A DNA stretch of 50,853 nucleotides from Cellulomonas gelida (GTDB lineage: Bacteria > Actinomycetota > Actinomycetes > Actinomycetales > Cellulomonadaceae), in assembly GCF_006538725.1 (NCBI RefSeq), contig NZ_BJLQ01000026.1, forward strand, positions 1 through 50,853. Direction: 5' to 3'. The notes below the pieces were generated by a model. That model saw only the letters and a program-made list of their open reading frames with translations. It was not told the DNA's origin and ran no database searches. The translations under genes were made by a program, and so were the position numbers. Positions 24,386 to 33,178 of this stretch are shown here, in pieces (positions within the stretch are counted from its first letter, which is position 1; the number at the start of each line of letters is the position of its first letter).

Positions 24386-24932
24386 CCTCGTCCCCGCCTC
24401 GCCCGAGCGTCCACCGCCGGGCGAGGCGGCGGGCAGTCACCGCACCGACGACCACGGTCGCGCCGAAGCCGACGAGCAGCAGCGCGACCAGGTCAGTCTC
24501 GCGCCCCTCGCGCAGCGGGTGGTCCGCCAGGTCCACGAGCGCGGTGGTGGCGGTCCCCCACCCGAGCACGACGCTCGTCGTCAGCACCCCGACGAGCCCG
24601 ACGACCGCGCGCCGCGTGCGGGCCTCGATCGCCCCGCCGGCCGCGGCGGGCACCATCAGCACCGAGAACACGATCGCGATCCCGAGCGTCCCGACCACCG
24701 AGAACCCCGTCTCGGCGTCGACGACGCCCGCGACGAGCCGCATCAGCACCCGCGCGACGAGCGCCGTGCCCAGCCCGACGACGACCGCTGCCCCGCCCGC
24801 CGCGCCGACGGCCCTTCCCCACGCGGGCCTCGTGCGGTCCGTCCTCTCGGAGCGGTCGTCCGCAGGGGCGGGCTCGGAGGCGCCGAGCGGCGTCGTCGGA
24901 TCGGCGGTCAACGTGGCTTCGTCAGTCGTCAT
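24357..24932 (-). CDS. Predicted membrane protein of unknown function
   Basis: A 191-residue protein when started at ATG 24932 (MTTDEATL). An acidic N-terminal tail of about 40 residues is followed by four predicted membrane helices (for example AAVVVGLGTALVARVLMRLV, VVGTLGIAIVFSVLMVP, VVGLVGVLTTSVVLGW, DLVALLLVGFGATVVVGAV) and a basic C-terminus. No family recognised. The 3' end overlaps the convergent secreted protein gene by 29 bp. Confidence 0.65.
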   Translation of the reverse strand: MTTDEATLTADPTTPLGASEPAPADDRSERTDRTRPAWGRAVGAAGGAAVVVGLGTALVARVLMRLVAGVVDAETGFSVVGTLGIAIVFSVLMVPAAAGGAIEARTRRAVVGLVGVLTTSVVLGWGTATTALVDLADHPLREGRETDLVALLLVGFGATVVVGAVTARRLARRWTLGRGGDEVSGRSLARR

Positions 24933-25024
24933 GCCGTCCCATGAGCCGACGACAGCCCGCGAGGTACCCGCGCACGCCACGATCACTCGTTCGTGTCGAG
25001 GTCACCGCCGCCGGACTGGATGGA

Positions 25025-25099
25025 TGGCTCCGCCCCCAGGATTCGAACCTGGACCGCAAGGCTCCAAAGGCCTGCGTGCTGCCGTTACACCAGGGCGGA
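25025..25099 (-). tRNA. tRNA-Gln (anticodon TTG), CCA encoded
   Basis: Read on the minus strand, 25099 to 25028 folds as a tRNA: acceptor TCCGCCC pairs with GGGCGGA, D-arm GTGTAACGGCAGCAC, anticodon loop CTTTGGA (TTG anticodon, Gln) and T-arm CCAGG-TTCGAAT-CCTGG. CCA is encoded at 25027-25025. One C-T mismatch closes the outer end of the anticodon stem. A tRNA-Gln beside glmU and an Rv1019-type TetR gene fits the actinobacterial gene order. Confidence 0.96.
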
Positions 25100-25191
25100 T
25101 CGTCGGTCGCGCGCGGCGCCGACGGCGCCCCAGTCTGCCAGCCCGCCCCCCACAACCCGCACCGCCGCCCGCCACCGCTCAGCACGGCGTC

Positions 25192-25312
25192 GAGATCGGC
25201 AGTTCGGCGTGAGATCGGCAGTCCGGAGTGCCGATCTCGCGCGAGAGTGCCGACCTCGCGCGGGGCGCCGATCTCACGGCGGGGCGCCGAGCTAGCGCGG
25301 GGTGGCGACCTC
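25192..25312. repeat. Seven-box array with 18/19-bp periodicity
   Basis: A 10-bp box recurs with starts at 25192, 25211, 25229, 25248, 25266, 25285 and 25303, so the steps alternate 19 and 18 bp (37 bp per pair). The first two boxes read GAGATCGGCA; the remaining five are in the opposite orientation (TGCCGATCTC, TGCCGACCTC, CGCCGATCTC, CGCCGAGCTA, TGGCGACCTC). The array fills most of the non-coding gap between the tRNA gene and the TetR gene. The 25100-25453 gap contains nothing else I can name. Confidence 0.7.
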
Positions 25313-25453
25313 GCTCGGGCGCCGGGGGCGCGCCCCGGTGTCGGGCCGCGCCAGCCCCGACCCGGCGGCTCGTGCAGGGATCGGCGCGGGGGCGGGGGCT
25401 GGGCGAGCAGGGTGCTGGTGAGAAGCGGGGCTGGTGAGGGGCGTGGGCACGGC

Positions 25454-26158
25454 ATGATGGTGGCCGTGGCGGAGAAGCGAGCACCTCGGTCCCGGATGAC
25501 CGGGGTCCAGCGGCGTGCCCAGCTGCTCGACGTCTCGCGCAAGCTGTTCGCCGAGAAGGGGTTCGACGGCACGAGCGTCGAGGAGATCGCGGCGCGCGCC
25601 GAGGTGTCCAAGCCGGTGGTGTACGAGCACTTAGGCGGCAAGGAAGGCGTGTACGCGGTCGTCGTCGACCGGGAGATCCAGGGCCTGACCGGCGCGCTCA
25701 CGGGTGCGCTCGAGGGCGGCGGGCACCCGAAGGTGCTGGTCGAGCGGACCGCGCTGGCGCTGCTGTCGTACATCGAGTCCAACGAGGACGGGTTCCGGAT
25801 CCTCGTGCGGGACTCCCCCGTGGCGCAGGCGACCGGCACGTTCTCGAGCCTGATCGGCGACGTCGCCACGCAGGTCGAGCACCTGCTCGCCGACGAGTTC
25901 AAGAAGCAGGGTCAGGACCCGAAGGCCGCGCCCATCTATGCGCAGATGCTCGTCGGGATGGTGGCCCTGACGGGGCAGTGGTGGCTCGACGCGCGCCGGC
26001 CAGGCAAGACGGACGTCGCCGCCCACCTCGTGAACCTCGCGTGGAACGGGTTGTCCGCGCTCGAGCGCCGGCCCTCCCTCACGAAGGTCACCGTGGTCGA
26101 GTCGGCGCACGCGACGCCCGACGCCGCGGGGCGCGCGACGGCCGTCGACGCACCCTGA
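25454..26158 (+). CDS. TetR/AcrR family regulator (Rv1019 type)
   Basis: A 234-residue TetR protein. The helix-turn-helix is at about residues 20-65 (RRAQLLDVSRKLFAEKGFDG, TSVEEIAARAEVSKPVVYEH, GGKEGVYAVVVDRE). The ligand domain has ALLSYIESNEDGFRILVRDS and GQWWLDARRPGKTDVAAHLV, closely resembling the conserved TetR gene next to glmU in actinobacteria (M. tuberculosis Rv1019). ATG 25454 or 25457 may be the start; no strong ribosome site is present. The target is unknown; the box array directly upstream could be its operator. The last 15 residues are an Ala-rich tail. Confidence 0.86.
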   Translation: MMVAVAEKRAPRSRMTGVQRRAQLLDVSRKLFAEKGFDGTSVEEIAARAEVSKPVVYEHLGGKEGVYAVVVDREIQGLTGALTGALEGGGHPKVLVERTALALLSYIESNEDGFRILVRDSPVAQATGTFSSLIGDVATQVEHLLADEFKKQGQDPKAAPIYAQMLVGMVALTGQWWLDARRPGKTDVAAHLVNLAWNGLSALERRPSLTKVTVVESAHATPDAAGRATAVDAP

Positions 26159-26213
26159 CCCCAGCCGGCCCTGGAACTCCACCCGCCGCCAGCTCGACAG
26201 GTCCGGGCGGGAG

Positions 26214-26231
26214 TTTGTCGATGTCGAGTAA
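26214..26231. promoter_or_regulatory. Imperfect palindrome over the MarR gene start
   Basis: TTTGTCGA-TG-TCGAGTAA has arms matching in 6 of 8 positions and covers the ATG at 26221. Sites of this kind are typical for autoregulating MarR proteins; function here is inferred. Confidence 0.4.
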
Positions 26232-26763
26232 TCTCGTCGGCATGGCACCCGACGACGGCACGCCCCACGACGAGGTGGACCGGATCGTCGCTGCCTGGCA
26301 GCGCGAGCGGCCCGACCTGGACGTCCGCCCGCTCGAGGTGCTCTCGCGCGTGAGCCGCCTCGCGCGGCACCTCGACCTCGCCCGGCGCGGCGCGTTCGAG
26401 CGCCACGACCTGGAGACGTGGGAGTTCGACGTGCTCTCCGCGCTGCGGCGCGCGGGTGCGCCGTACCGCCTGTCCCCCGGCGCGCTGCTGACGCTCACGC
26501 TCGTGACGTCCGGGACCATGACGAACCGCATCGACCGGCTCGCGGACAAGGGTCTGGTCGAGCGTCAGCCGTCGCCCGACGACCGGCGCGGCGTGCTCGT
26601 GCAGCTCACCCCGAGCGGCCTGGCGCGCGTGGACGCCGCGTTCGCGGACCTGCTCGACACCGAGCGCACGCTCCTGGGCGACCTGGCCGAGCCGGACCGC
26701 ACGCAGCTCGCCGCGCTCCTGCGCGAGGCCCTGCTCCCGTTCGACTCCCCCCACACCCCCTGA
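26221..26763 (+). CDS. MarR family transcriptional regulator
   Basis: A 180-residue winged-helix regulator. Start ATG 26221 has GGGAG 7 bases upstream; ATG 26242 would remove 7 residues. Core signatures: LARHLDLARRGAFERHDLET, FDVLSALRRAG, LSPGALLTLTLVTSGTMTNR in the recognition helix and IDRLADKGLVERQPSPDDRR, GVLVQLTPSG in the wing. The N-terminal DEVDRIVAAWQRERPDLD is typical of the actinobacterial subgroup that often regulates transporters. It lies convergent with the ABC-F gene; no adjacent target gene is evident on the same strand. Confidence 0.9.
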   Translation: MSSNLVGMAPDDGTPHDEVDRIVAAWQRERPDLDVRPLEVLSRVSRLARHLDLARRGAFERHDLETWEFDVLSALRRAGAPYRLSPGALLTLTLVTSGTMTNRIDRLADKGLVERQPSPDDRRGVLVQLTPSGLARVDAAFADLLDTERTLLGDLAEPDRTQLAALLREALLPFDSPHTP

Positions 26764-26840
26764 CCCACCGCGCGACCCAGCACCTGCTGCGGCCAACACC
26801 GGCGTGTCGCGCGAGCAAGCGCTGGGTCGCGGGCGGTGGG
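26764..26840. terminator. Long inverted repeat between convergent genes
   Basis: CCCACCG + CGCGACCCAGC (26764-26781) pairs with GCTGGGTCGCG and CGGTGGG (26821-26840) apart from a 2-nt bulge, around a 39-nt interior. It fills the gap between the MarR and ABC-F stops and may end both transcripts. GACCCAGCG-type ends also occur in the palindrome cluster at 44.2 kb. Confidence 0.5.
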
Positions 26841-26841
26841 G

Positions 26842-28683
<1,842 letters not shown>

Positions 28684-28723
28684 GAGGGTACGAGGCTACC
28701 GGCCCGGCGCGGCACGTCCGCGC

Positions 28724-29188
28724 TCAGCGGGACAGGTACGCGCCCAGGGCGTCGAGGATGCTCGCGCACCCGGTCTCGCGGTTGACGGCGTCCTGCTCGC
28801 CGCCGGTGTACACGCCCTGCTCGATGTAGGTGAGCCGCGTCCCGCCGTCGACGGCCTCGAAGAGCGTGGTGACCAGCGACGTCGAGAAGTACTCCTCGCC
28901 GATCCACATGTCGTAGGTGTGCACGATCCGCCGGTTCTCGACGAGGTCGCTGTACCGGGCGACGAAGCGGCTGCGCGGGCCGTCGTGCCACACGCCGTCC
29001 TCGACGGTCGTCCCGCCGACCCGGAAGTCGTGGCTGGCCTCGCTGGTCTCGAAGCCAGGGTCGTTGCCGAACCACTGCGCGCGCTCGTCGGCGTCGGCGT
29101 GCGCGGCCCACACGCGCTCCACGGGGACGGGGTAGGTGCGCTCGAGGGTGAACGTCGCGTGGGCGAGGTCGGTCGTCGTGCTGGTCAT
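28724..29188 (-). CDS. SRPBCC (AHSA1-type) domain protein
   Basis: A 154-residue START-like domain protein of the AHSA1 family: FTLERTYPVPVERVWAAHAD, ERAQWFGNDPGF and GGTRLTYIEQGVYTGGE. The ATG overlaps the ArsR stop (ATGA), a very common two-gene unit in actinobacteria. These proteins bind small hydrophobic ligands; the ligand is unknown. It probably is regulated by its ArsR partner. Confidence 0.9.
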   Translation of the reverse strand: MTSTTTDLAHATFTLERTYPVPVERVWAAHADADERAQWFGNDPGFETSEASHDFRVGGTTVEDGVWHDGPRSRFVARYSDLVENRRIVHTYDMWIGEEYFSTSLVTTLFEAVDGGTRLTYIEQGVYTGGEQDAVNRETGCASILDALGAYLSR

Positions 29189-29520
29189 GGCTGCTCCTGG
29201 GGTGCGTCGACGAGGTGCTCGCCGAGGCGGTCGAGGCGGCGCTCGGCCGGCGTGCGCTGGTGCTGGAGCCAGGCCGTCGGTCCGACGAGCGCGTCGGGGA
29301 CGAGCGTGCAGGTGCGGACGCGGCCGACCTTGTGCGAGGTCACGATGCCCGCGGCCTCGAGCACCGCGAGGTGCTGCAGGACCGCCGGGAGCGACATCGC
29401 CAGGGGTTCGGCGAGCGTGCCGACCGTGGCGGGACCGCGGACGAGTCGTTCGACGATCGCCCGGCGGCTCGCGTCCGACAGGGCGCGGAACGCCGTGTCG
29501 AGATCGGAATGGTTAAGCAT
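29185..29520 (-). CDS. ArsR family winged-helix regulator
   Basis: A 111-residue regulator if started at ATG 29520 (MLNHSDLDTAFRAL), the usual N-terminus of this subgroup. The motifs are ALSDASRRAIVERLVRGPAT, VGTLAEPLAMSLPAVLQHLA and VLEAAGIVTSHKVGRVRTC; no metal-binding cysteine pair is present, so it is not a classic arsenic sensor. GGAG abuts the ATG with no spacer, and the DNA across the start is AT-rich with the direct repeat CTTAA twice within 20 bp, suggesting an overlapping promoter/operator and possibly a leaderless transcript. TTG 29556 would add 12 residues. Confidence 0.86.
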   Translation of the reverse strand: MLNHSDLDTAFRALSDASRRAIVERLVRGPATVGTLAEPLAMSLPAVLQHLAVLEAAGIVTSHKVGRVRTCTLVPDALVGPTAWLQHQRTPAERRLDRLGEHLVDAPQEQP

Positions 29521-29580
29521 CTCCTTAAGTATCAGACCCGACGAGGCCACCGTCAAGAGGTGCGTGCGATCAGGAGGCGG

Positions 29581-30528
29581 TCAGTCGGTCGAGACGACGC
29601 GGGCACCGGGCACCGGGCCGGACGCCGTGAGCACCCGGTCCGCCGCACCCGATGCGGTGAACGCCGCCGCGAGCACGAGCGCGTGCTGCCGGCTGCGCGC
29701 CAGCGCGGCGACCGTGGGGCCCGAGCCCGAGACGATGACGCCCAGGGCGCCCGCGTCCTGCGCGACCGCGAGCGGCTCGGCCAGGCGCGGGTCGAGCTCC
29801 AGCGCCGCCGGCTGCAGGTCGTTGTGGAGCGCCGCGCCCAGCGCGCGGGCGTCCCCCGCGCGCAGCGCCTGCAGCAGCGGCACGTCGTCGTCCAGGTCCG
29901 GCGGGAGCGCCACGTCCTGCGCGTCCGCGCGCAGCGCGTCGAGCGCGCCGTACACCACGCCCGCCGACAGGCCGCGGTCCTGCACCGCGAACGCCCAGTG
30001 GAACTCGCCGCGCCCGAGCACCGGCGTGAGCAGGTCGCCGCGGCCCTGACCGACCGCGGTGTGACCCTGCAGGACGAACGGCACGTCCGAGCCGAGCCGC
30101 GCGGCCAGCGCGAGAAGGTCCGCGCGCGACAGCCCGGTCTGCCACAGCGCGTCGCACGCGAGGAGCGCCGCGGCGGCGTCCGCCGAGCCGCCGGCCATGC
30201 CGCCCGCCACGGGCACGCCCTTGTCGATGTGCAGGTGGACGCCCTCGTCGATCCCCGCGGCCTCGGCCAGCAGCTCCGCGGCACGCAGCGCGAGGTTCGA
30301 CGCGTCGGTCGGCACGAGCTCGTGCTGCGGACCCGAGACCGTCACCACGCGCTCGTCGGACGTGCGCGCCGTGACCTCCTCGAACACCGAGACGGCTTGG
30401 AAGACGGTCGTCAGCGCGTGGTAGCCGTCGCGGTCGACCGGCCCCACGTGGAGCGAGAGGTTGACCTTGCCGGGGGCGCGCACACGCACCTCGCGCGTGG
30501 TGGCGACGTCCACCGGGCTCAGCGTCAC
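29581..30528 (-). CDS. ispE: 4-diphosphocytidyl-2-C-methyl-D-erythritol kinase
   Basis: A 315-residue GHMP kinase of the MEP isoprenoid pathway, phosphorylating CDP-methylerythritol. Motifs: VRAPGKVNLSLHVGPVDRDG YHAL at the N-terminus, the glycine-rich ATP loop PVAGGMAGGSADAAAALLAC near residues 100-120, and SGSGPTVAALAR near 265. The GTG start overlaps the rsmA stop (GTGA). The product feeds undecaprenyl phosphate synthesis, needed by the polysaccharide and wall genes of this window. Confidence 0.96.
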   Translation of the reverse strand: MTLSPVDVATTREVRVRAPGKVNLSLHVGPVDRDGYHALTTVFQAVSVFEEVTARTSDERVVTVSGPQHELVPTDASNLALRAAELLAEAAGIDEGVHLHIDKGVPVAGGMAGGSADAAAALLACDALWQTGLSRADLLALAARLGSDVPFVLQGHTAVGQGRGDLLTPVLGRGEFHWAFAVQDRGLSAGVVYGALDALRADAQDVALPPDLDDDVPLLQALRAGDARALGAALHNDLQPAALELDPRLAEPLAVAQDAGALGVIVSGSGPTVAALARSRQHALVLAAAFTASGAADRVLTASGPVPGARVVSTD

Positions 30529-31484
30529 GGCTCCACTGTGCCAGCCCGCGACCGACCGCGCGGGTCAGGCCGCAGGCTGACCTCCGGAAGGCGCTCCGCG
30601 ATCCGGGCGAACCCCCCGATGTCGACCGTCTCACCGCGCGCCTGCGCGTCGACCCCGGCATCGGCCAGGGCGGTCACCGTGGCCTCGCCCGAGCCGAACA
30701 GCGGCGCGAGCGCCGCGCGCAGCATCTTGCGACGCTGCGCGAACGCGGTGTCGACGACCTGGAACACCTGCTCACGCGTCGCGGACGTGCGCGGCGGCTC
30801 GCGGCGGTCCAGCCGGACGAGCGCCGAGTCGACGTTCGGGACCGGCCAGAACACCGAGCGCCCGATCGTGGACGTGCGGCGGACGTGGGCGTACCAGGCG
30901 GCCTTCGCCGAGGGCACGCCGTACGTCCGGCTCCCCGGCGGCGCAGCGAGCCGGTCGGCGACCTCGGCCTGCACCATGACGAGCCCGTGCTCGAGCGAGT
31001 CGAACCGCTCGAGGAACGTCAGCAGAACGGGCACCGAGACGTTGTAGGGCAGGTTCGCGACGAGCGCGCGCGGCGGCGGCCCGGGGAGCTGGGTGACCTC
31101 GAGCGCGTCGCGCAGCACGACCGTGAGCCGCGCGCGGCCCTCGTCGTCCCGCAGCACCGCGTGGCCGTCCTCGTCGTCGACGCGGTGGAGCCCCGGCACG
31201 TGCGTGGCGACCGTCTCCGGGAGCAGGCGCGCGAGCACGGGGTCGATCTCGACCGCCACGACGTCCGCGTCCGCCTCGAGCAGCCCGAGCGTGAGCGACC
31301 CCAGGCCCGGTCCGATCTCGACCACGCGCATCCGCGGCTCGACGTCGGCCTGACGCACGATCTTGCGGACCGTCCCGCCGTCGAGCACGAAGTTCTGCCC
31401 GAGCGTCTTCGTCGGCCGCACGCCCGCACGCTCCGCGAGCTCGCGGATCTGGGCGGGCCCGAGCAGCGTCACGGACGAGGTCAT
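30525..31484 (-). CDS. rsmA: 16S rRNA dimethyladenosine transferase (KsgA/RsmA)
   Basis: A 319-residue methyltransferase that dimethylates two adjacent adenines near the 3' end of 16S rRNA. ATG 31484 (MTSSVTLLGPAQIREL) is chosen; the ORF extends 15 codons further but without homologous sequence. Motifs: TKTLGQNFVLDGGTVRKIV, VVEIGPGLGSLTLGLLEA (SAM binding) and LVANLPYNVSVPVL (catalytic NLPY). It is coupled to ispE and preceded by rpfB, the classical actinobacterial order. Confidence 0.96.
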   Translation of the reverse strand: MTSSVTLLGPAQIRELAERAGVRPTKTLGQNFVLDGGTVRKIVRQADVEPRMRVVEIGPGLGSLTLGLLEADADVVAVEIDPVLARLLPETVATHVPGLHRVDDEDGHAVLRDDEGRARLTVVLRDALEVTQLPGPPPRALVANLPYNVSVPVLLTFLERFDSLEHGLVMVQAEVADRLAAPPGSRTYGVPSAKAAWYAHVRRTSTIGRSVFWPVPNVDSALVRLDRREPPRTSATREQVFQVVDTAFAQRRKMLRAALAPLFGSGEATVTALADAGVDAQARGETVDIGGFARIAERLPEVSLRPDPRGRSRAGTVEP

Positions 31485-31496
31485 GCTCGCAAGCCT

Positions 31497-31569
31497 ACGA
31501 GGGCGCCCGCCCCGGTCACGCCACCACACCCCTGGCGGGTGCGGGACGGACCAGGACGGGCGCCCTCGT
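31497..31569. terminator. Long-range hairpin between rpfB and rsmA
   Basis: Exact 13-bp arms (31497-31509 and 31557-31569) flank 47 nt that contain a further CGCCA/TGGCG pairing. It sits just after the rpfB stop and before the rsmA start and may terminate the rpfB transcript. Confidence 0.5.
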
Positions 31570-31584
31570 CGTGCGGGTGTGCGC

Positions 31585-32826
31585 TCAGCTGAACAGGCGC
31601 GGGCCGCAGTGCGGCCACTGCCCGGCGCCGGAGCGCAGGTAGAGCATCTTGGCGCGCGACGTCTGCTCCGCGGGCGACGCCTGCGAGGGCAGGCCCGCGC
31701 CGCCGACCGAGCGCCACGTGCCCACCGAGAACTGGTAGAGGCCGTGGTAGAGGCCGTTCGCCGAGACGATCGACGGGTTGCCGCCCGACTCGCACTTGGC
31801 GAGCGCCGCCCAGTTCAGCGAGTCCGCGTCGCGCGTGTCACCGATCGGGCCGGCCTTGCCGGAGCCGCCGCCGCCCGTGGTCACGGGGCGCTTCTTGGTG
31901 CCGACCGCGACGACCTCGTCGACCGGGTTGCGCGTCTGGGTGTCGGCGACGAGCACGCGCGCGGTCTCCTTGCCGTCGACCGTCGTCACGCGCTCGACGA
32001 TCGTCCGCGCACCCGCGACACCCTTGGTCGCGACGACCTTGGTGCCCTGGTAGCGCGACGCGTCGTCCTTCGTGCTCGACGAGAACGCGACCTCCTCGGT
32101 CCGCGTCACGGTCTGGATCGTGACGCGCTGCACGACGACGCGCACGTCGCCGGAGTCGTCGTTGTCGAGCGCAACCGTGTCGTAGGCGCCGAGCTCGATG
32201 CCGGCCGACTCGAGCGCGTCCGCGACCGTGGTGCGCGCGTCGTCGACCGCGACCTCGCCGCCGTCGACGACGATCGTCGCCGGGCCGCGCAGGGACAGGT
32301 CGAGCGCGAGCTCGGGACGGCCGCCACCGGACCGCGAGGCCACGATCTGGACCGCGGGGTCGCGCACGGCGAGCAGGTCGAGCGCCTCGTCGGCCGTGAG
32401 CGCGGTGGTCCACACCGTGCGCTCCTTGCCGTCCTGGGCGACGGTCACCTCGCGCGCGTGGCGCACGGTGACCACGTCGCCGTCGGACAGGCCGCCGGTC
32501 GGGCTGACCGCGTCGCGCTCGGCGACCACGACGCCCTCGTCGTCGAGCAGCCCCTCGACGGAGCCGGAGAACGTGGAGACCTCGCGGGCCTGACCGTCGA
32601 CGTCGATCGTCACGGTCTTGTGCGCGTGGGCGAAGGCGGCGGTGCCGCCGGCCAGGACGAGTGCACCGGCCGCGATCGCGGCGGGCAGGGCCAGGCGTCG
32701 GCCCGGTCGGCCGCCCTGGTTCTCGGTGCTGGGGTTCGTCGTGGGGTCCACGGTGCTGTCCGTGGCGTCCGACGAGGTGGCGCGCTGGCGCGCGAAGGGG
32801 CGGACGATGCGGGTCGAGAAGGTCAC
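31585..32826 (-). CDS. rpfB: Resuscitation-promoting factor RpfB (DUF348-G5-transglycosylase)
   Basis: A secreted or membrane-anchored muralytic enzyme. GTG 32826 has GGAG 4 bases upstream (413 residues); GTG 32856 would add 10. A single N-terminal hydrophobic segment (LALPAAIAAGALVLAGGTAA) is followed by three DUF348 repeats (for example TVTIDVDGQAREVSTFSG, VTVAQDGKERTVWTTALTAD), a G5 domain (VRVVVQRVTIQTVTRTEEVA to TRNPVDEVVAVGTK) and the Rpf domain at the C-terminus (LNWAALAKCESGGNPSIVSA with the catalytic Glu, GLYHGLYQFSVGTWRSVGGA). Rpf enzymes cleave peptidoglycan and promote growth resumption. It lies next to a second protein of the same architecture with a different catalytic end. A long, structured leader precedes it. 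Confidence 0.94.
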   Translation of the reverse strand: MTFSTRIVRPFARQRATSSDATDSTVDPTTNPSTENQGGRPGRRLALPAAIAAGALVLAGGTAAFAHAHKTVTIDVDGQAREVSTFSGSVEGLLDDEGVVVAERDAVSPTGGLSDGDVVTVRHAREVTVAQDGKERTVWTTALTADEALDLLAVRDPAVQIVASRSGGGRPELALDLSLRGPATIVVDGGEVAVDDARTTVADALESAGIELGAYDTVALDNDDSGDVRVVVQRVTIQTVTRTEEVAFSSSTKDDASRYQGTKVVATKGVAGARTIVERVTTVDGKETARVLVADTQTRNPVDEVVAVGTKKRPVTTGGGGSGKAGPIGDTRDADSLNWAALAKCESGGNPSIVSANGLYHGLYQFSVGTWRSVGGAGLPSQASPAEQTSRAKMLYLRSGAGQWPHCGPRLFS

Positions 32827-33178
32827 GGGGCTCCAGCCGTCGTGATTCCCGGGCACGGGGGGCGGAGCGCGTCCAGCACGGACGCCCGACGTGCCTCGCC
32901 GGCAGGAGCCGGTGCGTGCCGTGACGGCTGGAGGGAGCCGTCACCGTCGGTTCCGGATCCCCGATCCGGCTGACAGTGGCCTGGCCCGCACGTGCCGGGC
33001 CGACCTCGCCGTGTCTCCGGTCCGCAGGACGCACGGGACACGAACGGAGTAACGACAGGCGACCGTAACCTGATCGTGATCCGGCCGCCAACCGTTGTTG
33101 CCCCGGGCTGCGGCGCGGTCAGACCATGCGGAAGCCGCCCCGGACCCGCGCGCAGGTCGAGCGATGGTCAAGAAACCG
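32827..33178. other. Structured 352-bp leader of rpfB
   Basis: The gap between the two wall-hydrolase genes has three consecutive hairpins: 32921-32944 (9-bp stem, 6-nt loop), 32953-32969 (7-bp stem, 3-nt loop) and 32983-33001 (6-bp stem). Upstream at 33065-33080 is a GTAAC-N6-GTGAT repeat. I looked for the ydaO (c-di-AMP) riboswitch core that precedes rpf genes in Streptomyces and did not find it. No ORF is convincing here. Confidence 0.5.
33065..33080. promoter_or_regulatory. GTAAC-N6-GTGAT direct repeat upstream of rpfB
   Basis: Half-sites start 11 bp apart, and the flanking bases (GACCGTAAC... GATC..GGCCG) match the second copy upstream of the paralogous hydrolase at 34467-34482. The spacing resembles MtrA-type direct repeats; the identity of the regulator is inferred. 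Confidence 0.45.

Noticed and set aside
25192..25312. Box array considered as a small CRISPR
   Set aside because: Boxes are only 10 bp, with 8-9 bp between them, degenerate and in two orientations; no cas gene nearby.
32827..33178. ydaO (c-di-AMP) riboswitch upstream of rpfB
   Set aside because: The conserved ydaO core sequences were not found on the minus strand by eye; only unrelated hairpins are present.
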